NCBI RefSeq assembly: GCF_004014715.1
Contig: NZ_CP034834.1
Span: forward strand, 186,001-250,000
Length of the DNA stretch: 64,000 bases
From: Pseudoalteromonas sp. R3
Lineage (GTDB): Bacteria; Pseudomonadota; Gammaproteobacteria; Enterobacterales; Alteromonadaceae
Reading direction: 5' to 3'
Below are positions 31,224-40,154 of this stretch, one piece after another. The translations under genes and the position numbers were made by a program. Each line of letters opens with the position of its first letter. The first letter of the stretch is position 1. The notes under the pieces were generated by a model. That model saw only the letters and a list, made by a program, of their open reading frames with translations, did not search any database and had not been told where the DNA came from.

Positions 31224-33092
31224 ATGCGAACACTACACGCTTTATTGGCTATCAGTGCGGTTACTGTGACCGCACTGGTTCAGGCTGCAATCCCCTACAA
31301 TAATACGAGTTACCAATTTACTCAGCCGGATGGTCAGATTGTGACCTTATACCTGCAAGGTAATGATTACTATGCAGAGCAAAGGACCGCGGACGGTCGT
31401 TTGGTGGTTTTCGATGAAACGCTCAAAGGTATGGCTTATGCGAAGGTCAGCGCGGATGGCACTACTTTGGTTTCAACCGGTCGATTAGTTGAAAGTCAGC
31501 ACTCTATCCAACGCCTGTCTGTCAGTGAACCACAGGCAGGTCTCAGTGACGCCGCAAAAGCTGCGTTAGTGGCATCAAAACGCGCGCAAATGCTCGGCAG
31601 CGATAAACTCTCTCACTCGTCCATGATTCGCACTCAGGGGGCAGAAGAGATCAGCGGTCAGGTGAAAGGGCTGACGATTATCATCGACTTTCCGGATGAG
31701 CGCGGCACCATTTCCAAAGCGCAGGTAGAGCGCTTTTTAAACGACTTAAATTACAATGAGTTTGGTAATGCGCAGTCGGTGAGGGGCTATTTTCGATCTG
31801 TATCAGGCGACAAGCTGGATTACACCAACACGGTGACACAGTATTACACCGCGAAAAAGAACAAAGCATATTATGCCGACTCCAGCCTCAGCTCGACGGT
31901 CCGCTCTCAGGAGCTGATCAATGAAGCATTACAATGGCTAGAATATCAGCAGGGGTTTGATTTTTCTCAGCTGACCACCAACAGCAGTAATCAAATTCGT
32001 GGTCTGAATATCTTCTATGCAGGCAACTCGGACAGTGCCTGGTCAAAGGGCTTGTGGCCTCATATGGCAAGACTTAGTCCGCGTTTTTGTGCCGATGGCG
32101 TTTGTACCGATCGCTACCAGATCACTGATATGCGCGCCAGCCTCGCGATAGGCACGTTTGTCCATGAATCGGGTCACTTAATTACCAACTGGCCAGACTT
32201 GTATGATTATGATGGCAGCTCGGAGGGCTCCGTTGCCAGCTTTGGAGTGATGGGATATGGCGCAATTGGCACAACCAATCGCTATAAACCAACGCCGCCA
32301 GTGGCGCACTTCAGAGCCATTGCTGGTTGGGACACAGTAACAGAATTAAATCCCGCGATTAATGCCAATGCGCCTTCGGGCCGGTTAAGTCATACCTCAG
32401 ACAGCGGCACTTCTTATAAATGGACGAATCCGGCCAACAGTAACGAAGCGTTTTACATCGAAGCCATACACAAGTCAGGGCAAAACTCTGAACAACTCGA
32501 TCAGGGACTGGCTGTGTGGCACGTAGACAGTCGAGGGAGTAACTCCAATGAATGGTATCCGTATATTCAGATGGAGCATGGTGACGGCAATCGGGACCCG
32601 GAATACAAACGCAATCGTGGTGATGGCAGCGACTTATTCGATGTGGCGGGAGAATTTACCCAGGCTTTACCTAATGCACAAACGTCTCGTGGTACCAATG
32701 CGCTGTGGTGGAATGGCAGTGACTCCGGACTCAGGATCCGTGACATTTCCGATCCGGCACAAACCATCTCTTTCACTATCGAATCGACCACACAACCTGA
32801 ACCGGATACTTACACCGGCACCTTGAGTGATAAGCAAAGTGCGATAGAGCCGAATGGCACCTGGTTTCAGTATGGGGGTGGCACCATTGGTTTGTCGCTA
32901 AGTGGCCCGGCGAGTGCCGATTTTGATTTGAAAATAGAGAAGTGGAGCAATGGCCGTTGGCAACAGGTTGCCATTTCCGAATCACCCAGTTCCACGGAGT
33001 CGATCAATTACAACGCATCATCTGGTTATTATCGCTTTGTGGTCTATTCCTACTCAGGCGCAGGCAGCTATACGCTTCGTGTAAGTAAATAG
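31224..33092 (+). CDS. Secreted M6-family metallopeptidase with C-terminal PPC domain
   Basis: The start follows AAAGGAA. A signal peptide (MRTLHALLAISAVTVTALVQA) is followed by a propeptide of about 100 residues. The M6 (immune inhibitor A-like) catalytic domain has the zinc site His314-Glu315-Ser-Gly-His318 in GTFVHESGHLI, with the downstream Asp of NWPDLYDYDG and the Met-turn-like FGVMGYGAIG. Residues ~520-622 form a bacterial pre-peptidase C-terminal (PPC) beta domain (DFDLKIEKWSNGRWQ, YYRFVVYSYSGAG). An exported protease is expected. Confidence 0.87.
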   Translation: MRTLHALLAISAVTVTALVQAAIPYNNTSYQFTQPDGQIVTLYLQGNDYYAEQRTADGRLVVFDETLKGMAYAKVSADGTTLVSTGRLVESQHSIQRLSVSEPQAGLSDAAKAALVASKRAQMLGSDKLSHSSMIRTQGAEEISGQVKGLTIIIDFPDERGTISKAQVERFLNDLNYNEFGNAQSVRGYFRSVSGDKLDYTNTVTQYYTAKKNKAYYADSSLSSTVRSQELINEALQWLEYQQGFDFSQLTTNSSNQIRGLNIFYAGNSDSAWSKGLWPHMARLSPRFCADGVCTDRYQITDMRASLAIGTFVHESGHLITNWPDLYDYDGSSEGSVASFGVMGYGAIGTTNRYKPTPPVAHFRAIAGWDTVTELNPAINANAPSGRLSHTSDSGTSYKWTNPANSNEAFYIEAIHKSGQNSEQLDQGLAVWHVDSRGSNSNEWYPYIQMEHGDGNRDPEYKRNRGDGSDLFDVAGEFTQALPNAQTSRGTNALWWNGSDSGLRIRDISDPAQTISFTIESTTQPEPDTYTGTLSDKQSAIEPNGTWFQYGGGTIGLSLSGPASADFDLKIEKWSNGRWQQVAISESPSSTESINYNASSGYYRFVVYSYSGAGSYTLRVSK

Positions 33093-33111
33093 ACGAAAAG
33101 AGGTAATTAGA

Positions 33112-33138
33112 CGTGCCTGGGAAAATTGGCCAGGCACG
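33112..33138 (+). terminator. Hairpin after the M6 peptidase
   Basis: CGTGCCTGG and CCAGGCACG form a 9-bp stem 20 bases after the stop codon. No T-run follows. Confidence 0.5.
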
Positions 33139-33455
33139 CTCGCGCTTAGTCGGCCGTATTGGGTAAAAAAACCGCATAGTTTTACCATGACTTTGAAATC
33201 TCGGGCTATGCTTAACACAGCAATATAAAATGCTGTAGGAGCGATACCACTTCGTGTCTAGTGTTTTGCCATATCAAGGGCGAGTACTTCTGACTACTTA
33301 TCTGATGTAAGTGTATTACTAAGACACTTGTATCGCTGATAGCAGCAGAGCGAAAGCCTTACACTGGCGAGACGTGTCAGCGAGTTGGTAGCTGTCGTAC
33401 TCCAGGGATATATAGCACTTGAGAACTTTACCGTCAGAAATAATAAGGTGAAATC
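33139..33455 (+). other. Intergenic leader before the TonB receptor, no gene seen
   Basis: This 317-bp stretch holds no convincing frame. It contains AAGTGTATTACTAAGACACTT, an inverted repeat at 33308-33328, which could be an operator. Near its end lies the AAGGTGA ribosome site of the receptor gene. Confidence 0.4.
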
Positions 33456-36086
33456 ATGTGCAACTCCTCGCTCAGAGCCCCATCTCTGCTGTTGCGGGCC
33501 CTGCCTATACTACTATGCCCGGCTCTGGCCGTGGCTGAGCAGCCAACTGATGTCCAAGATAAAGACCAAAGCGCCATCGAGACTATCACAGTAACGGGAT
33601 CGCGGATTAAACGCTCTGTCCAGTCACAGAGTGCATCTCCTATATCGAGTACAGAGCTGAGTGACCTGACGGATATTGGCGCCAATAATGTCAGGGATCT
33701 TATAGAAGTTTTGCCGTTTAATGCCGGCTCGCAAAACAACTCAGATAATTTGTCGCAGAACTTTACAGCAGGCACCTCGAACGTCAACCTCCGGGGACTG
33801 GGTGTATCATCTACGCTGGTGCTGCTAAACGGCATCAGACAGGTCACATCCGCGGTGGTAACCGATCAGGGTGCAAGCTTTGTTGATACCGCCTCACTGG
33901 TGCCAACCCTGGCAATTAAACGAGTCGAAATACTCAAAGATGGCGCATCTGCTATATACGGCTCAGATGCCGTTGCGGGGGTTGTGAATTTCATCACCCG
34001 TGATGATATGGAGGGCACAGAGATCCAGTATGAGTATCGTACGCGCTGGAGCGATGGAGATCAGGATGACACCAAAATAGACTTTGCGCATGGTGGTTAT
34101 GTTGGCGACACGGGGCATATGCTCTTTGCCGTCAGTTTTCTTGAGCGTTCCAGCTTATTACTCGACGAAGTAGATTGGTTACAGCCTGCAACCAGCAGTT
34201 TCGGTAATCCCGGCAGTTTTGTTATTCCCTCTCTTGCCGACGAGAACAACCCCAATGGTTTGACGGTGGCAGACCCAAACTGTGAAAAAAATGGAGGGAT
34301 CTTCTCTGAAGGGTCAAATGGTAATTCGTTTTGTTTGTTCGATTTTGGACCTCAGATAACCGCAGTACCCAATGAAGACAGGCTACAAGCCTACGCTCGC
34401 GCATCCTGGGACTGGAGCGATACCACACGCTTATGGGCTGAGTTTGGTTACGCCAGAAATAAAATAACGCGAGAAGTGTCGCCCAGCTTTCCCGTGCTTA
34501 ATGCGCCCAGCGTACTGGCCAGCCATCCTGACAACCCTTATGGCGAAGATATTTTCTTCAGAGGCCGCCCTTACGGTGTTGGAAAACCGACCGAAATCAA
34601 TTACTACGACCATACTACATCGCGCTTTGCGATAGGCGGAGATGGTGAAATCACCGAAGGCATTTACTGGCAGTTTTCTTTTGTTGCGGCTGCGAACGAC
34701 GCCATACTGAACCCCAGAGACGTGATCACAGATAACTTCCAGGCTGCCTTACATGGTTTCGGCGGGACAAAGTGCAGCGGAGCATCTCAGGCTGGGCAGG
34801 GCGAGTGTTTCTATTTCAATCCTTTTGATCCGAATGACCCGGACAATGAACGACTGAGAGACTACATTATCGGTGACTACATCGGCGATGCTGAATCAGA
34901 AATGCGCGTTTATGAAATGGTCATAACCGGTGAATCTTTGTTTGAGATGGGCGGAGGAGATGTAGGGTACGCGCTTGGTATGCAATATCGTGATGAATCT
35001 ATCAACAATGTCTACGATTCATTCACTCAGCAAGATAGTTTTGCCTTTTTGATTGGTAACCAGAACTTTTATGGAGAACGAGACGTAAAAGCGCTGTTTG
35101 CTGAAGTACTTGTGCCTGTGACACTCGACTTAGAAATAGGCGCGGCTATACGTTACGAGGATTATGGCGAATTTGGCGGTGACACCACCAACCCTAAGGT
35201 TTCCTTCTTGTGGCTGGCCAATGACATGTTTTCGTTCAGGGGCACCTATAGTACTTCTTTCAGGGCGCCATCTGTGCATCAACTTCAGGGGGTACAGACA
35301 AACTTTGCGAACATAACCGACCCCGAAGATGGGTCCACAACCTTTGGTGGCAACAGAACTGTGGGTGATCCTGATTTGGTGCCAGAAACCTCGCAGGCGG
35401 TTAATCTTGGTTTGTCATTCTCCGTTGATGAGTTGTCTGTGGATGTAGACTATTGGGACTTTTCTTTTGAGGATGTGCTAACACGAGAGAGTCACCAGGC
35501 AGTGGTCAATGCCAATCCTAATGACCCAAGCCGAGTGATCCGCACCTCTGCCGGCACTATTTCCATCGTCAATACCAAATTCATCAATGCAGAGGCCATT
35601 GATACTTCTGGTTTGGACATCAGCGCCACCACCCTTTATCGCACCGATATGGGGGATTTCAGGCCACAACTTAAAGCCACCTATTTGCTGAGCTACGATT
35701 TGATGGATGCATCTGGTAACACCAGCGATGGACTGGGCCAGCTCAACCGAAATACGGTGGGCAATCCGGCACCACGTTTAAGGGGAAGCATAGGTCTGAA
35801 CTGGTCTGATGGTGAGCATAGTGCCAACGTATACCTGCGTCATGTTGCCAGCTATGAAAACGACGTCAGTGGGGAGTCTATTGGCTCTTTCAATACTCTT
35901 GATTTGCAATACAGTGTAAATCTCGGCGAGGTTATCAGAGATGACTCCGAAACTCGGCTTATTGCAGGAATCGTCAATGCGACTGACGAAGATCCACCCT
36001 TCGTGAGTATTGCGGGCAGCTATGACCCCAGAACTGGCGATCCAAGAGGGCGTCGGGCATACATTAAGATTCAGCTGAGCTTCTGA
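33456..36086 (+). CDS. TonB-dependent outer-membrane receptor
   Basis: A signal peptide (LLRALPILLCPALAVA) is followed by ETITVTGSRIKRS, which serves as the TonB-box/plug entry of this receptor class. The plug domain runs to about residue 180 (VNLRGLGVSSTLVLLNGIRQV, VERVEILKDGASAIYG-type motif). A 22-strand barrel follows and closes with the terminal aromatic signature RRAYIKIQLSF. The 876-aa length and long extracellular loops fit receptors for peptides or sugars rather than small siderophores. The next genes encode a periplasmic binding protein and a chemoreceptor, suggesting a shared ligand. Confidence 0.85.
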   Translation: MCNSSLRAPSLLLRALPILLCPALAVAEQPTDVQDKDQSAIETITVTGSRIKRSVQSQSASPISSTELSDLTDIGANNVRDLIEVLPFNAGSQNNSDNLSQNFTAGTSNVNLRGLGVSSTLVLLNGIRQVTSAVVTDQGASFVDTASLVPTLAIKRVEILKDGASAIYGSDAVAGVVNFITRDDMEGTEIQYEYRTRWSDGDQDDTKIDFAHGGYVGDTGHMLFAVSFLERSSLLLDEVDWLQPATSSFGNPGSFVIPSLADENNPNGLTVADPNCEKNGGIFSEGSNGNSFCLFDFGPQITAVPNEDRLQAYARASWDWSDTTRLWAEFGYARNKITREVSPSFPVLNAPSVLASHPDNPYGEDIFFRGRPYGVGKPTEINYYDHTTSRFAIGGDGEITEGIYWQFSFVAAANDAILNPRDVITDNFQAALHGFGGTKCSGASQAGQGECFYFNPFDPNDPDNERLRDYIIGDYIGDAESEMRVYEMVITGESLFEMGGGDVGYALGMQYRDESINNVYDSFTQQDSFAFLIGNQNFYGERDVKALFAEVLVPVTLDLEIGAAIRYEDYGEFGGDTTNPKVSFLWLANDMFSFRGTYSTSFRAPSVHQLQGVQTNFANITDPEDGSTTFGGNRTVGDPDLVPETSQAVNLGLSFSVDELSVDVDYWDFSFEDVLTRESHQAVVNANPNDPSRVIRTSAGTISIVNTKFINAEAIDTSGLDISATTLYRTDMGDFRPQLKATYLLSYDLMDASGNTSDGLGQLNRNTVGNPAPRLRGSIGLNWSDGEHSANVYLRHVASYENDVSGESIGSFNTLDLQYSVNLGEVIRDDSETRLIAGIVNATDEDPPFVSIAGSYDPRTGDPRGRRAYIKIQLSF

Positions 36087-36181
36087 AATATGACCAGATG
36101 TTTACGTGAGTTACTGTATTGGTCTGAATACTCTTTTGCGTTCAGAATGTTACAGATAGCCCGACGAGAGACGGAGTAACT

Positions 36182-37003
36182 ATGACCTGCCGGGCGTTAC
36201 TTCACTTCTTCGCGTTGCTGTGTTTGCTGGGGGCCAGCCTACCTGAGGAGCGTGTCATCAAATTGGTAACGCTTGAATACCCGCCCTATGAGTTTCAGGG
36301 GAAAAATGGCCCCAGTGGTATTGCCGTTGAACTGGTACGTGAAGTGTTCAAACGCATGGAGCAGCCCTATACCATTGAAATTTTACCCTGGGGCAGGGCC
36401 ATCAGAGAAGTCGAAACGGGACGCTACGATGGTATTTTTACTATTTATAAAACCCCACAACGACTCACGTTTTTAGATTACGCGGACGAAGTCTTGATAG
36501 ATCAGTCTATTGCGTTGTTTACCCTGAGGAAAAACAATATTCACTTTGATGGCCGACTCAATTCTTTGGCGCCGTACCGGATAGGAGTGATGCACAAAGT
36601 GAGTTATGGAGCTGAAATCGATAAGGCCATCCGCACCGGCGTATTTGAGAGTGTGGTGACGACAAATACAGGTCGCAGGAGCTTTGAGCTGCTTCTTGCC
36701 GGCCGTGTTGAGGTGGTGATCATCAACAAATTGGGAGCACTTGAGATCATCAAGCAGCTTGGCATTGAAGAGCTAGTTGCTGAAGTCCCTAGCTATCGCT
36801 ACGAGATACCGAGCTTTATCGCATTTTCTATGGCTAAAGCCCTGAATAAAACCAGGCTGGAAGTTGAGCAAACGCTGCGGGAAATCAAAAAAGACGGGAC
36901 GTACGATAAAATCCTGCAAGAGTATCTTAAACACTATAACAAGGAAGAGTCCATATACGATACGTCGCCGCAGACCGGCAAAGATGTTGAAGAGCGCTCC
37001 TAG
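36182..37003 (+). CDS. Periplasmic solute-binding protein, family 3 (amino-acid-type)
   Basis: The N-terminus (MTCRALLHFFALLCLLGASL) is a signal peptide. The mature part follows the SBP_bac_3 plan: VTLEYPPYEFQGKNGPSGIAVELVREVF, then LPWGRAIREVETGRYDGIF, and GTYDKILQEYLKH at the end. The sequence resembles the sensory or orphan subgroup without adjacent ABC transporter genes. The neighbouring chemoreceptor gene starts 28 bases downstream, so it may supply the receptor with a ligand-loaded partner. Confidence 0.8.
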   Translation: MTCRALLHFFALLCLLGASLPEERVIKLVTLEYPPYEFQGKNGPSGIAVELVREVFKRMEQPYTIEILPWGRAIREVETGRYDGIFTIYKTPQRLTFLDYADEVLIDQSIALFTLRKNNIHFDGRLNSLAPYRIGVMHKVSYGAEIDKAIRTGVFESVVTTNTGRRSFELLLAGRVEVVIINKLGALEIIKQLGIEELVAEVPSYRYEIPSFIAFSMAKALNKTRLEVEQTLREIKKDGTYDKILQEYLKHYNKEESIYDTSPQTGKDVEERS

Positions 37004-37030
37004 AGTAGCGCAATAAAGAGGCTGAACAGC

Positions 37031-38695
37031 ATGAAACTCAAAATAAAATCCAGGCTGATCTTGTTGTCATTGATCCCTGTGATCATCATCTCATCGGTTG
37101 TGACCCTGATTACTTATCTTGAGGCCAAAAAGCTCAATGAGGTACAGGTTGACCTGAGCCGTAAAGAGATGATGCGGATGAAGCGCGTTGAGCTCAAAGC
37201 GTATCTGGAAATTGCCAAATCAGCATTAACACCTTTGATGCAAGGCGACTATCCACAATCAGATGCCATCGCGCTGCTTAAAAACATTAAGTTTAGTGGT
37301 ACAGGCTATTTGTTTGGCTTTAAACCCGACGGTACGCGGGTTATGCAGGGAGACAGTGAGCAGGGAATTGGTAAGAACTTTATTGATTTACAGGATAAAA
37401 GAGGTAACTACCTGGTGCGGGATATTATTAATTCTGCAAAAACAGGTGACGGCTACTCGGTTTATTATTTTCCCAAGCTGGGTCAGACTGAGCCTCTGCC
37501 CAAGCTGGCTTACAGTATTTATATTGCCAAATGGGACCTGGTCGTGGGCACGGGCTTTTATACCGATGATGTAGATGCACTGGTTAAGTCCATGCGAGAT
37601 AAGAATGAAGTCCAGCTTTACGAGAGTATCACCAATATCCTGTTATTTACGCTAGTGGTATCCGTTGGCGTAGCAGCCCTGGGCCTGATCATCAGTAAGA
37701 GCATTACAGTGCCATTATCAAAGTTCGAAGACACCATCCATATCTACGCGGCAAGAGATGCAGATTTAACGGTACGCATTCCGGATTTTACCGTTCCGGA
37801 GTTTGACAGTCTGAGTCGGGATTTTAATATTTTTCTGGGGCAGCTTCACGAATTAATCAAAAAGGTCGCTAAGCTGACCAATGAAGTTGTTGATGAGACT
37901 CAGCAAATTTCTTCGGCCTCCGGAAATATCAATTCCATTTTGCTTCGCCAGCAGTCAGAAACCGAGCTGATTGCGACGGCAATGACGCAGTTAACAGCAT
38001 CGGCAGAAGAAATCTCGCGTAATGCCAACGAGGCAGCAAACTCTGCTAAAAATGCTGATGGCAGCGCCAAAGATACCCGTCACTCTGTTGATGAAGCGAT
38101 GAACTCGGTGAATACTTTAGCGCAAAAGCTGGATGAAGCCAGTGGTGTTATCTCTAAACTGGAAGGGGATGTTCAGGGGATCTCCGGATCTCTATCTATC
38201 ATTCAAGAAATTGCTGAGCAGACCAACCTGCTGGCGCTGAATGCAGCCATTGAAGCGGCACGCGCGGGAGAGCAGGGGAGAGGATTTGCTGTAGTTGCCG
38301 ATGAAGTGAGAGAGCTGGCTACCCGGACACAAAAAAGTGCAGCTCAGATCCTGAGCGTGATTAACACGCTGACAGACGGTTCAAAAGAAGCGGTACGTGC
38401 GATGGATTCGAGTAAAAGCTACAGTGCCATCACTGTCGATAAGGCTGCATCTGCAGCCGAGTCGCTCAAGCAGATAGTGTTGTTTATCAATGAAATTATG
38501 AATGTGAATGAACACATTGCCGATGCGACGAAAGAGCAAAACATCGTAGACAAAGAAATATCGGAGCGTACAGAGTCTATTTCGCAGCACAGTAAAGAGT
38601 CTGTCTCAATCGGTACCGAAAACTTAGCGATAAGCACCAATCTCAGCGAAAAAGCAGCAGAGCTGGCAGCCATCGTGAATCGTTTCAAAATTTAA
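37031..38695 (+). CDS. Methyl-accepting chemotaxis protein with single Cache sensor domain
   Basis: A membrane helix at about 10-30 and a second at about 195-218 flank a periplasmic sCache-like domain ([34 protein letters not shown]). HAMP and a cytoplasmic signalling coiled coil follow. The hairpin tip is canonical: [20 protein letters not shown] and [15 protein letters not shown]. It transmits ligand binding to CheA/CheW and the flagellar motor. It is organised closely with the preceding binding-protein gene. Confidence 0.88.
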   Translation: MKLKIKSRLILLSLIPVIIISSVVTLITYLEAKKLNEVQVDLSRKEMMRMKRVELKAYLEIAKSALTPLMQGDYPQSDAIALLKNIKFSGTGYLFGFKPDGTRVMQGDSEQGIGKNFIDLQDKRGNYLVRDIINSAKTGDGYSVYYFPKLGQTEPLPKLAYSIYIAKWDLVVGTGFYTDDVDALVKSMRDKNEVQLYESITNILLFTLVVSVGVAALGLIISKSITVPLSKFEDTIHIYAARDADLTVRIPDFTVPEFDSLSRDFNIFLGQLHELIKKVAKLTNEVVDETQQISSASGNINSILLRQQSETELIATAMTQLTASAEEISRNANEAANSAKNADGSAKDTRHSVDEAMNSVNTLAQKLDEASGVISKLEGDVQGISGSLSIIQEIAEQTNLLALNAAIEAARAGEQGRGFAVVADEVRELATRTQKSAAQILSVINTLTDGSKEAVRAMDSSKSYSAITVDKAASAAESLKQIVLFINEIMNVNEHIADATKEQNIVDKEISERTESISQHSKESVSIGTENLAISTNLSEKAAELAAIVNRFKI

Positions 38696-38745
38696 TCGGG
38701 GTGAGTTAAGTGGATACCAAAGTACCTGTCAGGAAAGCGTGAGCC

Positions 38746-39963
38746 ATGCTGAAGAAAATACAGAACCTGGGGCCGGGTGTGATTGTAACCGCAGCCTTTA
38801 TCGGGCCCGGCACAATTACCGCCTGCACGCTGGCTGGCGCTCAATTTGGATATGCGTTGCTGTGGGCATTGGTGTTTGCAACCATAGCAACGATTATTCT
38901 GCAGGAAATGTCGGCTCGGGTGGGAATCGTGACACAAAAAGGATTGGGCGAGGTGATCCATGAGTCGTTACGAGAATCTGTCTGGAAATGGCCGCTCTTT
39001 GCTTTGATTATTGTTGCTATCTGTATTGGCAATGCCGCCTATGAAGCGGGCAATCTGGTGGGCGCGGCACTGGGTATCGAGGCCATTACCACGCCCGGCA
39101 AGTGGGTATTCAGAGGATCAATTATTGCTTTAACAGCCCTTGGTGCGGTAATTTTAATGCTCGGAACTTATAAGCAAATTGAGCGCATTCTCATCGCGCT
39201 GGTCTCGATTATGGCGCTGGCATTTGTGATCACTTTCTTTTTGGTGGGTCCTGATTTGGCTGCGTTACTGAAAGGATTGGTCACACCTCAGTTACCTGAA
39301 GGGTCTTTACTTACAGTCATCGCGCTGATCGGAACAACGGTGGTGCCCTATAATTTATTTTTGCATGCGTCGGCCGCCAAAACGCATTGGTCGGATCCTA
39401 ACGATATTCCTCAGGCGCGTACTGATACCGCAATTTCAATTGGTCTGGGTGGCCTGATTGCGATACTGGTGACATCAACGGCTGCAGCCAGCATTTTTAC
39501 GCTTGGCCTGAGCGTCAATAACGCCGTGGATATGGCCAAGGTGTTTGAACCCTTGTTTGGAAGTTTGTCTAAATACCTGCTGGGCGTTGGGCTTTTTGCT
39601 GCGGGGTTGAGCAGTGTGATAACTGCGCCATTGGCAACCAGTTACGTGGTATCTGAGCTGCTGCAGTTGAACACTGAGGTGGATGGCAAAGCATTTCGCC
39701 TGATCAGTGTGACTATTATAGGGATTGGGGCAGTGCTTTCCATGGCTAATATAAAACCCATAGAGATCATTTTACTGGCCCAGTTTGCTAACGGGCTATT
39801 GCTGCCGATTATTGCAGGCTTCCTGCTCTATGTTATGAATAATACACGGATGTTAGGGCAATACTCAAATACGCGAGTTTCAAATATTCTCGGGTTTTCA
39901 GTGCTGATTTTCACTGCAATGCTGGGTATTCGGTTAATAGGAAAGTCGCTGGGCTGGATTTAA
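38746..39963 (+). CDS. NRAMP-related membrane transporter with altered metal-site motifs
   Basis: About eleven membrane helices and the motif neighbourhoods of NRAMP metal transporters are present, such as AGAQFGYALLWAL and the late cytoplasmic loops. The residues that bind metal in canonical members differ: TM1 reads FIGPGTITAC where DPGN is usual, and TM6 reads VVPYNLFLHAS where MPHN is usual. So the Asp, Asn and Met ligands are missing. The fold call is firm; divalent metal transport by the standard mechanism is doubtful. It starts 50 bp after the chemoreceptor gene and may belong to the same transcript. Confidence 0.8.
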   Translation: MLKKIQNLGPGVIVTAAFIGPGTITACTLAGAQFGYALLWALVFATIATIILQEMSARVGIVTQKGLGEVIHESLRESVWKWPLFALIIVAICIGNAAYEAGNLVGAALGIEAITTPGKWVFRGSIIALTALGAVILMLGTYKQIERILIALVSIMALAFVITFFLVGPDLAALLKGLVTPQLPEGSLLTVIALIGTTVVPYNLFLHASAAKTHWSDPNDIPQARTDTAISIGLGGLIAILVTSTAAASIFTLGLSVNNAVDMAKVFEPLFGSLSKYLLGVGLFAAGLSSVITAPLATSYVVSELLQLNTEVDGKAFRLISVTIIGIGAVLSMANIKPIEIILLAQFANGLLLPIIAGFLLYVMNNTRMLGQYSNTRVSNILGFSVLIFTAMLGIRLIGKSLGWI

Positions 39964-40075
39964 CTCAAGTAACTTTACTTTGAACCGTTATTATTGCACA
40001 TGATTTGAATCTCTCATTCGTGCGCAGCCAAAAGTTATCTCACTGTGATGACTAAAAGGCCGCTTAATGCCAGCG

Positions 40076-40139
40076 CGACAGTATCGCATTTTTGCCTGTA
40101 GCCTCTTTAAATACATGGCAAAGATGAACGATACTGTCG
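40076..40139. repeat. 11-bp inverted repeat with 42-base spacer
   Basis: CGACAGTATCG and CGATACTGTCG flank 42 bases, and TTTTT follows the right arm. It lies between convergent genes and could act as a terminator on the + strand, or be a small palindromic element. Confidence 0.45.
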
Positions 40140-40154
40140 GTTTTTGTGGCAAAA

